Source: Mycobacterium adipatum
Lineage (GTDB): Bacteria; Actinomycetota; Actinomycetes; Mycobacteriales; Mycobacteriaceae
Reading direction: 5' to 3'
DNA: 64,000 bases
NCBI RefSeq assembly: GCF_001644575.1
Contig: NZ_CP015596.1
Location: 4,836,001-4,900,000, forward strand
A program made the position numbers and the translations under genes. This document shows, one piece after another, positions 48,300 to 56,900 of the stretch. A model generated the notes under the pieces. It did no database searches and had not been told where the DNA came from. It worked only from the letters and a program-made list of their open reading frames with translations. How positions within the stretch are numbered: the first letter of the stretch is position 1; every line of letters starts with the position of its first letter.

Positions 48300-49546
48300 T
48301 TTCTGCTCAGGCAGTCGTTGGGCGGCGGCTGTGCCCCGTCGAGGCGATCCATCAGCCAGGGCAACGTGAAACCACTGTCCAGGTCGGCGTGGCCCTTTCC
48401 GGGCCCCTTGCGGATCTCGATGTAGCTGCCCATCGCGCAGGCCCGGTCCAGGGCCCGCTCGAACCAGGACTCGTCGACCAGCATGTCCTGGGTGCCGTAC
48501 CCGACCACCATGGGCGTGGTGTTCGGCGCTTGCGGCACAGCGATTTCGGCGAGCCGGTCACGCAACCACACAACATCCTCGTAGGTGGCCGGCCGGAGGT
48601 CCTCGTTGGTCATCAGCGCCCGCACCCTGGCGATATCGTCGAAGTTGGGCGGGATGCAGTCCAGCAACTCGTCCCAGTGCTCGGCGGTGGCCCCGCGCCG
48701 GTAGTTGTCCAGGTTCATCTCCGGGTTGAACCACTTGAGCGACTGCAGCGCGAAGACCAGGGTCACCCGCTGATCGGGAGTCAGTGTGCCGTTCCACGCG
48801 GCGTCGGCGAGGCCGGACATGTCGGCGGCCGGGGCCATCGAGACCGTGCCCAGCAGGTTGAGTCCTTGACCGTAGGTGGGGGCCTGCTCGGCGGCCGCCC
48901 ACACCGCCAGCCCGCCGGCCGAGTGCCCGTAGGCCAGCCACGTCCCGGTGGTCTCCGCACCGACCCGCTGCGCGGCGCGCACCGAGTCGATGACGTTGTA
49001 GCCGTAGGTCTTGGCATTGAGGAACGGATGCTGGTAGCCCTCGACACCGGCGCCCTGGAAATCGGACACGGTCACCAGAAACCCGGACCGCACGAAGACC
49101 GACATGGTCCACGCGTTCAGCGGCAGGCTGCCGTAGAGGCTGCTCGCGCACTTGTTGAGGACACCCTTGGTGCCTTGGCCGAAAGCCAGGATCGGCCAGC
49201 CGCCCTTGGGCGGATCGCCCGGGGGTATCGCGATGGCACCGGACACCTCGGTCGGCGAGCCGTCCACCCCGGAGGTCGACCGGTAGACCACCCGCATGTA
49301 GGTGGCGTCGTCCTGGTTGAGCAGTTCGCTGCCGCTCATCGGCTCCACGGACACCAGCGAACCCGGTCCGTCGTCGGTCATATCGGGCGGCGGCAGATGC
49401 GGCTTGCCGTCGAACGGCGGCGCGAAGGTCTTGATCGCGACGGTCTCCGAGCCCGCCGGTGGTGCCGGTGCGTCCGCCGGTGCGCAGGAGGTCACCAGGA
49501 CGACTGCGACGAACAGCACCGCCGCACCACGAATCAGACTCGGCAC
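48296..49546 (-). CDS. lipoprotein lipase-family hydrolase (paralogue D)
   Basis: 416 residues from the GTG at 49546. The signal peptide ends in VLVTSC (Cys 21), a lipobox. The hydrolase core is the most divergent of the four: the oxyanion block reads FGQGT instead of FGHGT, and the nucleophile is GHSAGG (Ser 209) instead of GxSQGG; DFQGAGVEGYQHPFLNAKT corresponds to the DYQGLG block. GYGTQDMLVDESW and KGPGKGHADLD provide the acid and His. It starts four bases after the Wzz/kinase-like gene and overlaps the Wzz-like gene, so it is embedded in the export operon. Confidence 0.85.
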   Translation of the reverse strand: MPSLIRGAAVLFVAVVLVTSCAPADAPAPPAGSETVAIKTFAPPFDGKPHLPPPDMTDDGPGSLVSVEPMSGSELLNQDDATYMRVVYRSTSGVDGSPTEVSGAIAIPPGDPPKGGWPILAFGQGTKGVLNKCASSLYGSLPLNAWTMSVFVRSGFLVTVSDFQGAGVEGYQHPFLNAKTYGYNVIDSVRAAQRVGAETTGTWLAYGHSAGGLAVWAAAEQAPTYGQGLNLLGTVSMAPAADMSGLADAAWNGTLTPDQRVTLVFALQSLKWFNPEMNLDNYRRGATAEHWDELLDCIPPNFDDIARVRALMTNEDLRPATYEDVVWLRDRLAEIAVPQAPNTTPMVVGYGTQDMLVDESWFERALDRACAMGSYIEIRKGPGKGHADLDSGFTLPWLMDRLDGAQPPPNDCLSRN

Positions 49547-49550
49547 GCCG

Positions 49551-51011
49551 TTATCCCGAGCTGTGCGATGAGGTCTGCGACCTCGCGGTGCGGCTGTCGG
49601 CGTCGTCCTCGGCGGCGGCCGAGGGCGCGGCGGCCGCGTGCGCGCCACCGTGGTGCTTGCGATCGGCGGACAACTCGCGCCGATGCCCGGGTTCGCAGGT
49701 CGCCACCACGCCGAGCACCGGGGCATGCGCGGTCTGCAGCACCTTGAGCGCCTTGCGCAGCGCCGAGGTCTTGGTGTGCCCCAGTCGGCCGAGCACCAGT
49801 GCACCGTCGCCGAGCGCGGCGGGCACCGCACCGTCGGCGTACTTGGTCAGCGGCGGGGTGTCGATGATGACGTAGTCGAAGTGGCCGCGCAGCAGCTCGA
49901 GCACCCGCTGCACCCGCTGGTCGCCCCACAGCTCACGACGCACCGACGGCACGGGGCCGGACGGCAGCAGCGCGAACCCGGACTGCGGGACCTCGATCAG
50001 CGACTCGGACAGATCATGCTGGCCGGCCAGCAGCGTGGTGAACCCCTTGGTGCCGGCCTGCGACAGGGCGGCGCCCTCGAGCGCGAGCAGCTGCGGCAGT
50101 TCCGGATTCACCAGGTCGCCGTCCACCAGTACCACCGAGTGGCCCGATTCGGCGAAGGCGACGGCCAGGTCGATGGCGGTCGAGGACCGGCCGTCCTGGG
50201 CCGACGGGCTGGTCACCGCGATCACCCGGGGGTGCTGTCCGGTGGCGTTGCGGGCGAACTGCACGTTGGTGCGCAGCTCACGCAGGCGCTCCACGGCCAG
50301 GCCGCCGGCGTCGATGTCGATGATGCCGTCGCGGCTCTGCTTGTCGTCGACCAGCGTGCCCAGCAGCGGGATCCCGGTGACATCTTCGATGCGCTCGCTG
50401 CGGCGCAGCTTGGTGTCCGAAAGACCCAGCGCGATCGCCAGCAACACACCGAGCACCAAACCACCCACCGCGCCGGCGGCCAGCCGGGTGGTCAGTCCCA
50501 TCGCGGGCACCTTGGTGCCGTAGCTGGCGTCGTCGACGAGCACGGCGGCCGCCGCGGCCTCACCACCGCGGCGCGAGGTCTCCAGCTCGGCCGTCACGTT
50601 GACCAGTTGGTCGGCGACGGCATTGGCGTAGCGCTGGGCGGCCGCGGGATCCGGATCGGTGGCGGTGACGTCGAGCAGCACGGTCTGAGGCAACGGGACG
50701 GCCGTGATCTTGGCGCGCAGCTCGTCGACGGTCAGCGGCGCCTTGAGCTGGTCGATGGCCCGCGCGGCCACCTGATCGCTGGTGGCCAGACCGGCGTAGG
50801 AGAAGACGCGCTCCTGGGAGAACAGGTTGTTCTGGTAGGCATCGCCCACCGAGGATCCGCTCTGCGTGGTGACGAACAACCGCGTCGTCGATGAGTACTG
50901 CGTCGTCGAGAAGAAGGTGGTTGCGTAACCCACGGCGACACCGATCAGCGTCGCCAAGAGCACCACCCACCACAACCGGCGAAAAATTCGCAGGTAATCA
51001 CCGATGGCCAA
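49551..51011 (-). CDS. Wzz/BY-kinase-like polysaccharide co-polymerase with degenerate P-loop
   Basis: 486 residues from a TTG at 51011, preceded by GGAG at seven bases. Wzz domain with membrane helices at about 13-33 and 176-196, then a CpsD/Wzc-like nucleotide-binding domain. The Walker A reads SPSAQDGRSST (about 268-278): the invariant Lys of GxGKST is Arg and the flanking glycines differ. Walker A' VVLVDGD (297-299) and DTPP (384) remain. The C-terminal tail is Ala/Ser-rich and has no Tyr cluster. It therefore looks like a structural regulator rather than an active tyrosine kinase (inference). First gene of the operon that runs to paralogue B. Confidence 0.88.
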   Translation of the reverse strand: MAIGDYLRIFRRLWWVVLLATLIGVAVGYATTFFSTTQYSSTTRLFVTTQSGSSVGDAYQNNLFSQERVFSYAGLATSDQVAARAIDQLKAPLTVDELRAKITAVPLPQTVLLDVTATDPDPAAAQRYANAVADQLVNVTAELETSRRGGEAAAAAVLVDDASYGTKVPAMGLTTRLAAGAVGGLVLGVLLAIALGLSDTKLRRSERIEDVTGIPLLGTLVDDKQSRDGIIDIDAGGLAVERLRELRTNVQFARNATGQHPRVIAVTSPSAQDGRSSTAIDLAVAFAESGHSVVLVDGDLVNPELPQLLALEGAALSQAGTKGFTTLLAGQHDLSESLIEVPQSGFALLPSGPVPSVRRELWGDQRVQRVLELLRGHFDYVIIDTPPLTKYADGAVPAALGDGALVLGRLGHTKTSALRKALKVLQTAHAPVLGVVATCEPGHRRELSADRKHHGGAHAAAAPSAAAEDDADSRTARSQTSSHSSG

Positions 51012-51192
51012 GGGAGCACTCCATTCGCTCTTGGGTCGCCACAACAATGCAACGATAGCGTCAACAACAGTAGCTGCACACTTTGCCGAGCGCCCCTGTA
51101 GCGCGGCCAGCTGAGTCGATGCAAGGATAGTTAAATGCAACGACGGTGCGGTAAAGCCGTGAGGATCATGACGCAATGAGGACGAGTCCGCA
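51012..51192. promoter_or_regulatory. divergent promoter region of the kinase-like and Wzy-like genes, with repeated AATGCAACGA
   Basis: 181 bases between divergent starts. The 10-mer AATGCAACGA occurs at 51046-51055 and 51134-51143, and GATGCAAGGA (two mismatches) at 51118-51127. A TTGACG hexamer (minus) and AT-rich TAACTAT / TAGTTA words near 51124-51135 may be promoter elements. The repeats could bind a regulator of the whole locus. Confidence 0.45.
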
Positions 51193-52686
51193 ATGAAACT
51201 CGGCACGTCGGGGCGCCCCAACCTGCTGGTCGCAGCCGCGATCATCGTCGTGGTCCCGTTGATCGCCGCCGCGGTGGCACAGGGCGGCAAGCTCGGGGTC
51301 ATGGCCGTCGGCGGGTTGATTGCTCTGGCGGTCGGCGTCTACATCGGTCTTCGCCATCCGCTGTGGCTGTACTGGGGTATGGCGATCGCCGTCGGCGCGC
51401 TGCCGTTCGGCTACTTCCCGGGTGTGCACCTGCCGCTGTATCTGCCGTTCGCCGGCGGGGCGCTGGTGGCCGCGCTGGTGCATCCCAACGCCGCCAAGCG
51501 CTTCCCGGTGTTGGGCAGCACGCTGGCCAAGGCCGTGCTGGTGCTGGTGGTCATCTCCGCGGTGTCGATGGTGATCACCTTCTCCTCGATCGTGAACATC
51601 CTCGACTACACCAAATGGGCGATCGCGACGGGCGCCTTCTTCGCACTACTGGCGCTACCGCGCCAGCATCTGGTCAAGTTCGGCCGGATCTTCGTCTACG
51701 CGGCCAGTTTCAATGCGTTGATCGGTATCGGGTCCATTGTGCTGGGGTCGAATCGGCTACTGCTGCAGCCATTCCGGATCTTCGGTTATGCGGTGGCCGA
51801 TACCGAACGCTTCTTCTTCACCGGTGGCACGGCCGACCTGCGCGGTGACGGCCGGTTCGCGGTGGCCGCCGACAGTCAGGCCTTCAGCCGGCTCGGCGGG
51901 CTGTGGCTGGACCCCAACGCCGCCGGTATCGGTCTGGTCATCTCGTTCGTGATCGCCATGGTGGTGTTCACCGGCTGGCGCCGGGTGGTGCTCGCCGCGA
52001 TCCTCGGTTCGGCCATCGCGCTGACCCTGAGCCGCTCGGCCATCGTCAGCGTATTGGTCGGTGTGGTACTGGTTTTCGTGTTCCACCCGATGCGCTCGCG
52101 CGATCGCCAGATTCTGATCGGCACGTTGACGCTGGCCTTCATCGGCGCCTTCATGGTGCCCTCGGTGCGGACCCGGCTGATGGGCACGCTCAGCTCGAAT
52201 GACGCCGGTGCCAGCGACCGGGTGGACTCGATCCGGGAGTTTCCCGGCCGCATGGACGGGCACTGGCTGTTCGGTTGGGGGTGGTCGCAGCGCGAGTTCA
52301 AGGACGGCGCATACGCCTTCATCGAGAACTTCGTCTCCAACGCCCCGTTGATCGCGATCCACCGCGGCGGGATCTTCGTCGGCGCGGCGTTCCTGGCCGT
52401 CGTCGTCACCGGGTGTGTAATTGGTTACCGGTTGTTGCGTTCGAATTCGCTACCCGCCGCACTTTATGGCGGTGTATTCATCGGATTCTCGATTGTGGCA
52501 TTGAATCTCGACCACCCCGTGGTGGTGATCCCACAGATCGTGTTTCTGTACACCATTTTCCTGACATTCCTGGCCTACGCCGATCAACTCCGGCGCGAGG
52601 ACAACGAGCGCTCGGCGCTGGAGTCGCGCATCGCCGAGGCCACCCGACCGGCACCGCCGGCCCCGGCGCGCGCCGGCGCCGGCTAG
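51193..52686 (+). CDS. O-antigen ligase/polymerase-like membrane protein (Wzy-type)
   Basis: 497 residues with about ten to twelve membrane helices and one large extracytoplasmic loop (about 325-400: RDGHWLFGWGWSQREFKDG-like region with DRVDSIREF), the layout of Wzy polymerases and O-antigen ligases; the WLDPNAAGIGL and LTLSRSAIV segments are typical of the PF04932 family. In this setting it most likely polymerises lipid-linked repeat units outside the membrane. The C-terminal 30 residues are Pro/Ala-rich and cytoplasmic. It is the only gene of the locus on the plus strand; its TAG stop shares CTAG with the convergent glycosyltransferase. Confidence 0.85.
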   Translation: MKLGTSGRPNLLVAAAIIVVVPLIAAAVAQGGKLGVMAVGGLIALAVGVYIGLRHPLWLYWGMAIAVGALPFGYFPGVHLPLYLPFAGGALVAALVHPNAAKRFPVLGSTLAKAVLVLVVISAVSMVITFSSIVNILDYTKWAIATGAFFALLALPRQHLVKFGRIFVYAASFNALIGIGSIVLGSNRLLLQPFRIFGYAVADTERFFFTGGTADLRGDGRFAVAADSQAFSRLGGLWLDPNAAGIGLVISFVIAMVVFTGWRRVVLAAILGSAIALTLSRSAIVSVLVGVVLVFVFHPMRSRDRQILIGTLTLAFIGAFMVPSVRTRLMGTLSSNDAGASDRVDSIREFPGRMDGHWLFGWGWSQREFKDGAYAFIENFVSNAPLIAIHRGGIFVGAAFLAVVVTGCVIGYRLLRSNSLPAALYGGVFIGFSIVALNLDHPVVVIPQIVFLYTIFLTFLAYADQLRREDNERSALESRIAEATRPAPPAPARAGAG

Positions 52687-53822
52687 CGCGGCGGGGTTGC
52701 CGCCAGCAGCGCCTCGACCGCGCGGTGGGGTCGCCGCTGCTGCCAGTACTGACGGTTGAGCGCGTACAGCCGGTCCCCCGCCGCGACGGCGGCCGGCACA
52801 TCCAGCAGCAGCCGCCGGCATTGCCCGACGAAATCGGCATCGTCATCGTGGACGCCCAGCTCCAGCAGGTCACCGAGCGATCCGACCGCCGCCGTGGTGC
52901 CCACCACCGGCAAACCCATTCTGGCCGCATCGAGGATCTTCACCCGGACGCCGCCGCCGGTGCTGATCGGCGCGATCATGGCCCGGCAGGTGCCGAGGAA
53001 TCCGGCCAGGTCGTCGACGAAGCCCAGGTCACGCACACCGTCGGGATAGTGCGGCGCCTTGGCCTTGGCGTGTTTGGCGCCGATCACGCACAGTTCGGCA
53101 CCGGGGATACCCGCCGCGATCTGCGGCCACAGCCGCAGCGCGGTCAGGAAGGCTTCCTGGTTCGGGGGCCAGTCCCTGGTGCCCATCAGGACCAACCGGC
53201 GCCCGGTGCCCGCCACATCGACCTGCGCCGCCGGGGGCAGCGTGATGTCGAGCCATCGTGCGGACGCAATCCCGTTGGCGCGGTAGAACTCCGCCTCCTG
53301 GGCGTCGTAGGTGCCGACCGCGTCGGCGGCCCGGGCGACCCGCAATTCGTCGCGCACCAACCGACCGGCCTGCAACCGCCCCAGCAGACCCCGGCTGGCC
53401 CGCCAGACCAGCGATTCGCTGACGTGGGTGTTGACGACGAAGCGCGCCCCCCCGAATTGCGTGCTGCGCAGGAACGATTCGGCCATGTAGCTGTGCTCGG
53501 CGACGAACACATCGGCCGGGGAGGCGGAGATCGCGGCCACCAGATCGTCGTTGTCGAACCGCGCGTGCGCCAGGCTGCGCCCGGTACGCACGGTATCGGT
53601 GAGCAACGCCAGCGGCCGCACCCCCGACTTGGCCACCCGCTGCAGTTCGGCGCCACCCTCGACCAGGTCGGTGCTCACGCGCCCCGGTCGCTGGTGCGAC
53701 AGGCAGATGACCGATACCGCATGGGAATCCGCGGCCAGCCGCATCACCAACCGGGAGAGTTCCACATCCCCGCCGTGTTCGGCGACCGGATCTTTGGACA
53801 GCAGGAACGTCGCTGTGGTCAT
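52683..53822 (-). CDS. glycosyltransferase, group 1 (GT4-like)
   Basis: 379 residues, GT-B fold. The C-terminal nucleotide-sugar domain has RRLVLMGTRDWPPNQEAFL, ELCVIGAKHAKAKA, and the sugar-nucleotide loop PISTGGGVRVKILDAARMGLPVVGT (about 300-325), which is the family's acidic/Gly-rich signature with the E of the EX7E motif replaced. The N-terminal domain is acceptor-binding. The sugar is unknown. Last gene of the minus-strand unit 58079-52683; its start overlaps the flippase stop by four bases. Confidence 0.88.
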   Translation of the reverse strand: MTTATFLLSKDPVAEHGGDVELSRLVMRLAADSHAVSVICLSHQRPGRVSTDLVEGGAELQRVAKSGVRPLALLTDTVRTGRSLAHARFDNDDLVAAISASPADVFVAEHSYMAESFLRSTQFGGARFVVNTHVSESLVWRASRGLLGRLQAGRLVRDELRVARAADAVGTYDAQEAEFYRANGIASARWLDITLPPAAQVDVAGTGRRLVLMGTRDWPPNQEAFLTALRLWPQIAAGIPGAELCVIGAKHAKAKAPHYPDGVRDLGFVDDLAGFLGTCRAMIAPISTGGGVRVKILDAARMGLPVVGTTAAVGSLGDLLELGVHDDDADFVGQCRRLLLDVPAAVAAGDRLYALNRQYWQQRRPHRAVEALLAATPPR

Positions 53823-55009
53823 TCGCGGACCTTCTCGGCGGGGGTCGTCGTGGGCTTGCGGTACAGCACGTAGGCATAGATGGCCAGCAGCAGAGCGTCG
53901 GCGATCACCGTGGCGATCGCGGCCCCGACCGCACCCGCCACCGCCAGCAGCGCGACCAGCCCGAGCTTGACCGGGAGCAGGCTGATATTGGCCACCAACC
54001 GGGTGGTGTCACGCCGCTGTAGGTAGAGCACCGCCTGGAACACCGAGGTGATGGTGCGCATCCCGCAGAACACGCTCATGATGATCATCGCCACGGCGAG
54101 CTGCTGGGGTGCGGGGGTGAACAACATCACCACGCCGACGATGAGGACCAGCGACCCGGCGACCCCACCGAGGATCAGCGTGCTCTTCAGCGGCGGGCCG
54201 GCCGAGAGCTGCCCGCCTCCTTCGCGCAGCGAGCGGTTGTAGGACATGCCGAAGGACTGCCCGACCGCGACGATCGCGATGGTGACGGTGACGGTCAGCG
54301 CGTAGTACCCGACGATGGTGTCATCGGTCAGCCACCCCAGCAGCAGCACGTCGCCCTGCAGATAGGCGGCCAACCCGAGCATCTCGCCGATCAGGATCGC
54401 GATCAGCTTCGGCGGGCCCGGCATGCCGGGGCGGTGCCGCAGCACCACGAAGCCGACCACCACGGCGATCACCGCATACGGCGCCACCAGGAACAGGCTG
54501 GCGACCTGCAGGGTGGGATCGTCGACCGCGAAGACGTACCCGGCGGCGCACGCCACGCTGGCAACCTGGCGGATGGTGTCCAGCTGCGCGACCCGCTGCG
54601 GCTGACCGTCGCGCGCCCAGTGACTCTGGTAGGCCTTCAAGATGATCTCGCCGCCGGCCACGAACAGCCCGAACCAGGCGATGTAGCTGACCTCGACCAG
54701 GGCCGCCCCGGCCGCCATCAACGTCAGGCCGAGCAGGTACCGGGTCACCCGTTCGCGCAGGAACCGTTCCTGCGACTCGCGCACCGCGCGTACCGCGAAC
54801 GGATTGTCCAGCGGCGGCCCGATCAGCGAGAACGCGGCGTAGGCCATGCCGTACTGGCCGTAATCGGCAATACCGAGCTGAGCGATGATGATCACCGTCC
54901 AGAGCAGACCGACCCCACGTCCGCCGTAGAGCCAGAACACCGCCCACAGGGTGCGCATCAGGTGATGCGAGGTGGGGGCGGGCGCCACCGGCTCGGTCGG
55001 TTCGCTCAC
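53819..55009 (-). CDS. Wzx-like polysaccharide repeat-unit flippase
   Basis: 396 residues from GTG at 55009, four bases after the previous gene. About twelve hydrophobic helices; the first (TLWAVFWLYGGRGVGLLWTVIIIAQLG) and the motif DYGQYGMAYAAFSLIGPPLDN are typical of MVF/PST-type transporters (Wzx). It would flip lipid-linked repeat units across the membrane. It completes, with the Wzy- and Wzz-like proteins, a Wzx/Wzy-dependent assembly line. The frame continues upstream, but that part overlaps the previous gene and has another composition. Confidence 0.88.
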   Translation of the reverse strand: MSEPTEPVAPAPTSHHLMRTLWAVFWLYGGRGVGLLWTVIIIAQLGIADYGQYGMAYAAFSLIGPPLDNPFAVRAVRESQERFLRERVTRYLLGLTLMAAGAALVEVSYIAWFGLFVAGGEIILKAYQSHWARDGQPQRVAQLDTIRQVASVACAAGYVFAVDDPTLQVASLFLVAPYAVIAVVVGFVVLRHRPGMPGPPKLIAILIGEMLGLAAYLQGDVLLLGWLTDDTIVGYYALTVTVTIAIVAVGQSFGMSYNRSLREGGGQLSAGPPLKSTLILGGVAGSLVLIVGVVMLFTPAPQQLAVAMIIMSVFCGMRTITSVFQAVLYLQRRDTTRLVANISLLPVKLGLVALLAVAGAVGAAIATVIADALLLAIYAYVLYRKPTTTPAEKVRE

Positions 55010-55013
55010 CCGC

Positions 55014-56150
55014 TCAGGCGCTCTCGGTCTGTCCGGCCAGTACCCGCGCCCAGATCTCGACCAGCGCCGCGGCGGTGCGCTCGGCCGAACGCTCCTGGCG
55101 GGTCCGCTCGGCATTGCGACCCAACTCGGCGAGCCGGGCAGGATCGTTGAGCAGCGCCTCGATGCCCGCGGCCAGCCCGGTGGCGACGGCGTCCTCACCG
55201 GCGCCGCGCGGGCTCACGTTGAGAACACCGTGCGCACTGTCCAATTCGGCCAGCGAACCGTACCCGGTGCACACCACCGGGGTGCTGTAGGCCATCGCGT
55301 GGGCCACCACGCCGGAGGCCGGGTAGGTCTCGGCGTAGAAATGCCGCTTGCCGTAGGGAACGACGATGGCGCGCACCGAATCGAAGAAGGCGTCTTCCGC
55401 CGGACCGTCCACGCCGCCGAGGATCTCGATGCCCTCGGCCGGCGGCAGCGCTTCGGTGCCGCGGCCGGCGACCCGGATGGCGATATCGGCGGGCAGCAGC
55501 TCGCGGATCCGGGCGATCTGCTCGAAACCCTTGCCCCGGTAGACGAACCCGAAGAAGCCGACCGCCTTGGGGCGTTCTTCGGCGGGCCGGATCGCGGGCC
55601 GGTCCCGCACCAGATGCGGCACGTAGTAGGTGGTGGTGCGCGGATACGTGCGTTCGATCGACTGCCTGCCCGTCTCGGTGAGCGCGATCAGCGTCCGGTC
55701 CCCGTGCACCCGGCCCTCGATCGCCCGGGACAGCGGTCGCAGCGGGTAGTGAATACCGTGGGTGAGCAGCCGGGACTTCGCGATGGTGCGGGTGCGGGCC
55801 AGAAACCACAGACCCTGCGGCGGGTCGTGGATGGTGGCGGTGACCGGGACGCCCTTCAGCCCGGCGACCGCCCAGAAGGTGGGCAGCACGCCGGTGGACA
55901 GTTCGGCGTGCACCAGGGTCCGCCCGGGCGGGCCCTCGGCGACCAGCCGACGCACCTGCGCGCGGTGCCGGCGCAGATCGGCGATGCCGTCCTGACCCGG
56001 GCCGGCGGTCCGGTGTTCGACGATCTCACCGAAATGCGGGCGCAGCGCGGTGAGGAGATCCTGCGCGTAGTCACCGACCGCGGTCTGGCCGACATCGGGC
56101 GCGACGAAAACGAGCCGGTGCTCACCGAACGGGGTGGACGCAGCGCCCAT
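55014..56150 (-). CDS. glycosyltransferase, GT4-like
   Basis: 378 residues, GT-B fold. N-terminal domain with VFVAPDVGQTAVGDYAQDLL and TATIHDPPQGLW; C-terminal domain with KAVGFFGFVYRGKGFEQI (nucleotide-binding strand), IRVAGRG, and VVPYGKRHFYAETYPASGVVAHAMAYSTPVV, the position of the sugar-phosphate-binding EX7E loop. Donor and acceptor unknown. Its ATG shares one base with the stop of the acetyltransferase upstream, so the genes are coupled. Confidence 0.87.
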   Translation of the reverse strand: MGAASTPFGEHRLVFVAPDVGQTAVGDYAQDLLTALRPHFGEIVEHRTAGPGQDGIADLRRHRAQVRRLVAEGPPGRTLVHAELSTGVLPTFWAVAGLKGVPVTATIHDPPQGLWFLARTRTIAKSRLLTHGIHYPLRPLSRAIEGRVHGDRTLIALTETGRQSIERTYPRTTTYYVPHLVRDRPAIRPAEERPKAVGFFGFVYRGKGFEQIARIRELLPADIAIRVAGRGTEALPPAEGIEILGGVDGPAEDAFFDSVRAIVVPYGKRHFYAETYPASGVVAHAMAYSTPVVCTGYGSLAELDSAHGVLNVSPRGAGEDAVATGLAAGIEALLNDPARLAELGRNAERTRQERSAERTAAALVEIWARVLAGQTESA

Positions 56151-56827
56151 CAGTAGAACAGCGGGCGGTGATTGTTGGTGTAACCCAGCGAATCGGCCGG
56201 GCGCTTACCGATCACCTTGGCCGGCACCCCACCGACGATCGCCAGTTCGTCGACGTCCTTGTTGACCACGGCATGCGCGGCCACCACGGCACCGCGGCCG
56301 ATCAGCGACGGCAGCACCATCGCGCGGCTGGCGATCCAGACGTAGTCCTGCACCACCGTCGGGATCGGGACGGGCAGGAAGTCGGGGTGGTTGATGTCGT
56401 GACCGCCGCCGATGAAGTGCACGTCGCTGGCGATCGTGACGTTGTTGCCGATATAGAGCCCGGCGCGGGAGTCGAGCAGGCAGCGGAACCCGATCGCGAC
56501 GCCGTCCCCGATGGTGAGGAACTCGATATCGAGCACGGTGGTGCCGCGCAGGATGGAGCTGCGCTTGCCGATCCGGGCGCCCATCAGCCGCAGGTATCCC
56601 TGGCGGATGGTGTGCGACGGGATGTAGGTGATGAAACTGTTGAAGAACAGCTCACCGAGCCGGTTGCGGATCTTGCGACCGCGGGTCATGCCCTGCATCT
56701 TGTAGTCGATGACCCGGTTGTTCTCGTCGAGGATCCACTCGGGCGGCGGAGGCATTCGCAGATCGGGAGCGGCGGCCTGTTTGCGGGCGACGTCTGCCGG
56801 GTCTGCCGACGCGGGTACTCCGGTCAT
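56150..56827 (-). CDS. hexapeptide-repeat acyltransferase (left-handed beta-helix)
   Basis: 225 residues from ATG at 56827. The left-handed beta-helix is seen in hexapeptide repeats (IGKRSSILRGTTVLDIEFLTIGDGVAIGF, GLYIGNNVTIASDVHFIGGGHDINH), with the catalytic His in GGGHD; the C-terminal VVNKDVDELAIVGGVPAKVIG is the usual ending of WcaF/CapG-like O-acetyltransferases. It acetylates a sugar using acetyl-CoA in the cytoplasm, so the polymer may carry acetyl groups added here as well as by the membrane acyltransferase. A hydrophilic N-terminal 60 residues precede the helix. Confidence 0.88.
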   Translation of the reverse strand: MTGVPASADPADVARKQAAAPDLRMPPPPEWILDENNRVIDYKMQGMTRGRKIRNRLGELFFNSFITYIPSHTIRQGYLRLMGARIGKRSSILRGTTVLDIEFLTIGDGVAIGFRCLLDSRAGLYIGNNVTIASDVHFIGGGHDINHPDFLPVPIPTVVQDYVWIASRAMVLPSLIGRGAVVAAHAVVNKDVDELAIVGGVPAKVIGKRPADSLGYTNNHRPLFY

Positions 56828-56870
56828 AGGTGTTGTGCTCCTTTGAGAAATTCGCGTCAACCATAACTAT

Positions 56871-56893
56871 CCGAGCAACGTCGCGCCGCTCGG
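56871..56893 (-). other. small hairpin between two coupled EPS genes
   Basis: CCGAGC / GCTCGG arms with an 11-base loop, eight bases after the stop of the 56901 glycosyltransferase. Possible weak terminator or mRNA processing element. Confidence 0.3.
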
Positions 56894-56900
56894 TTGGCCG

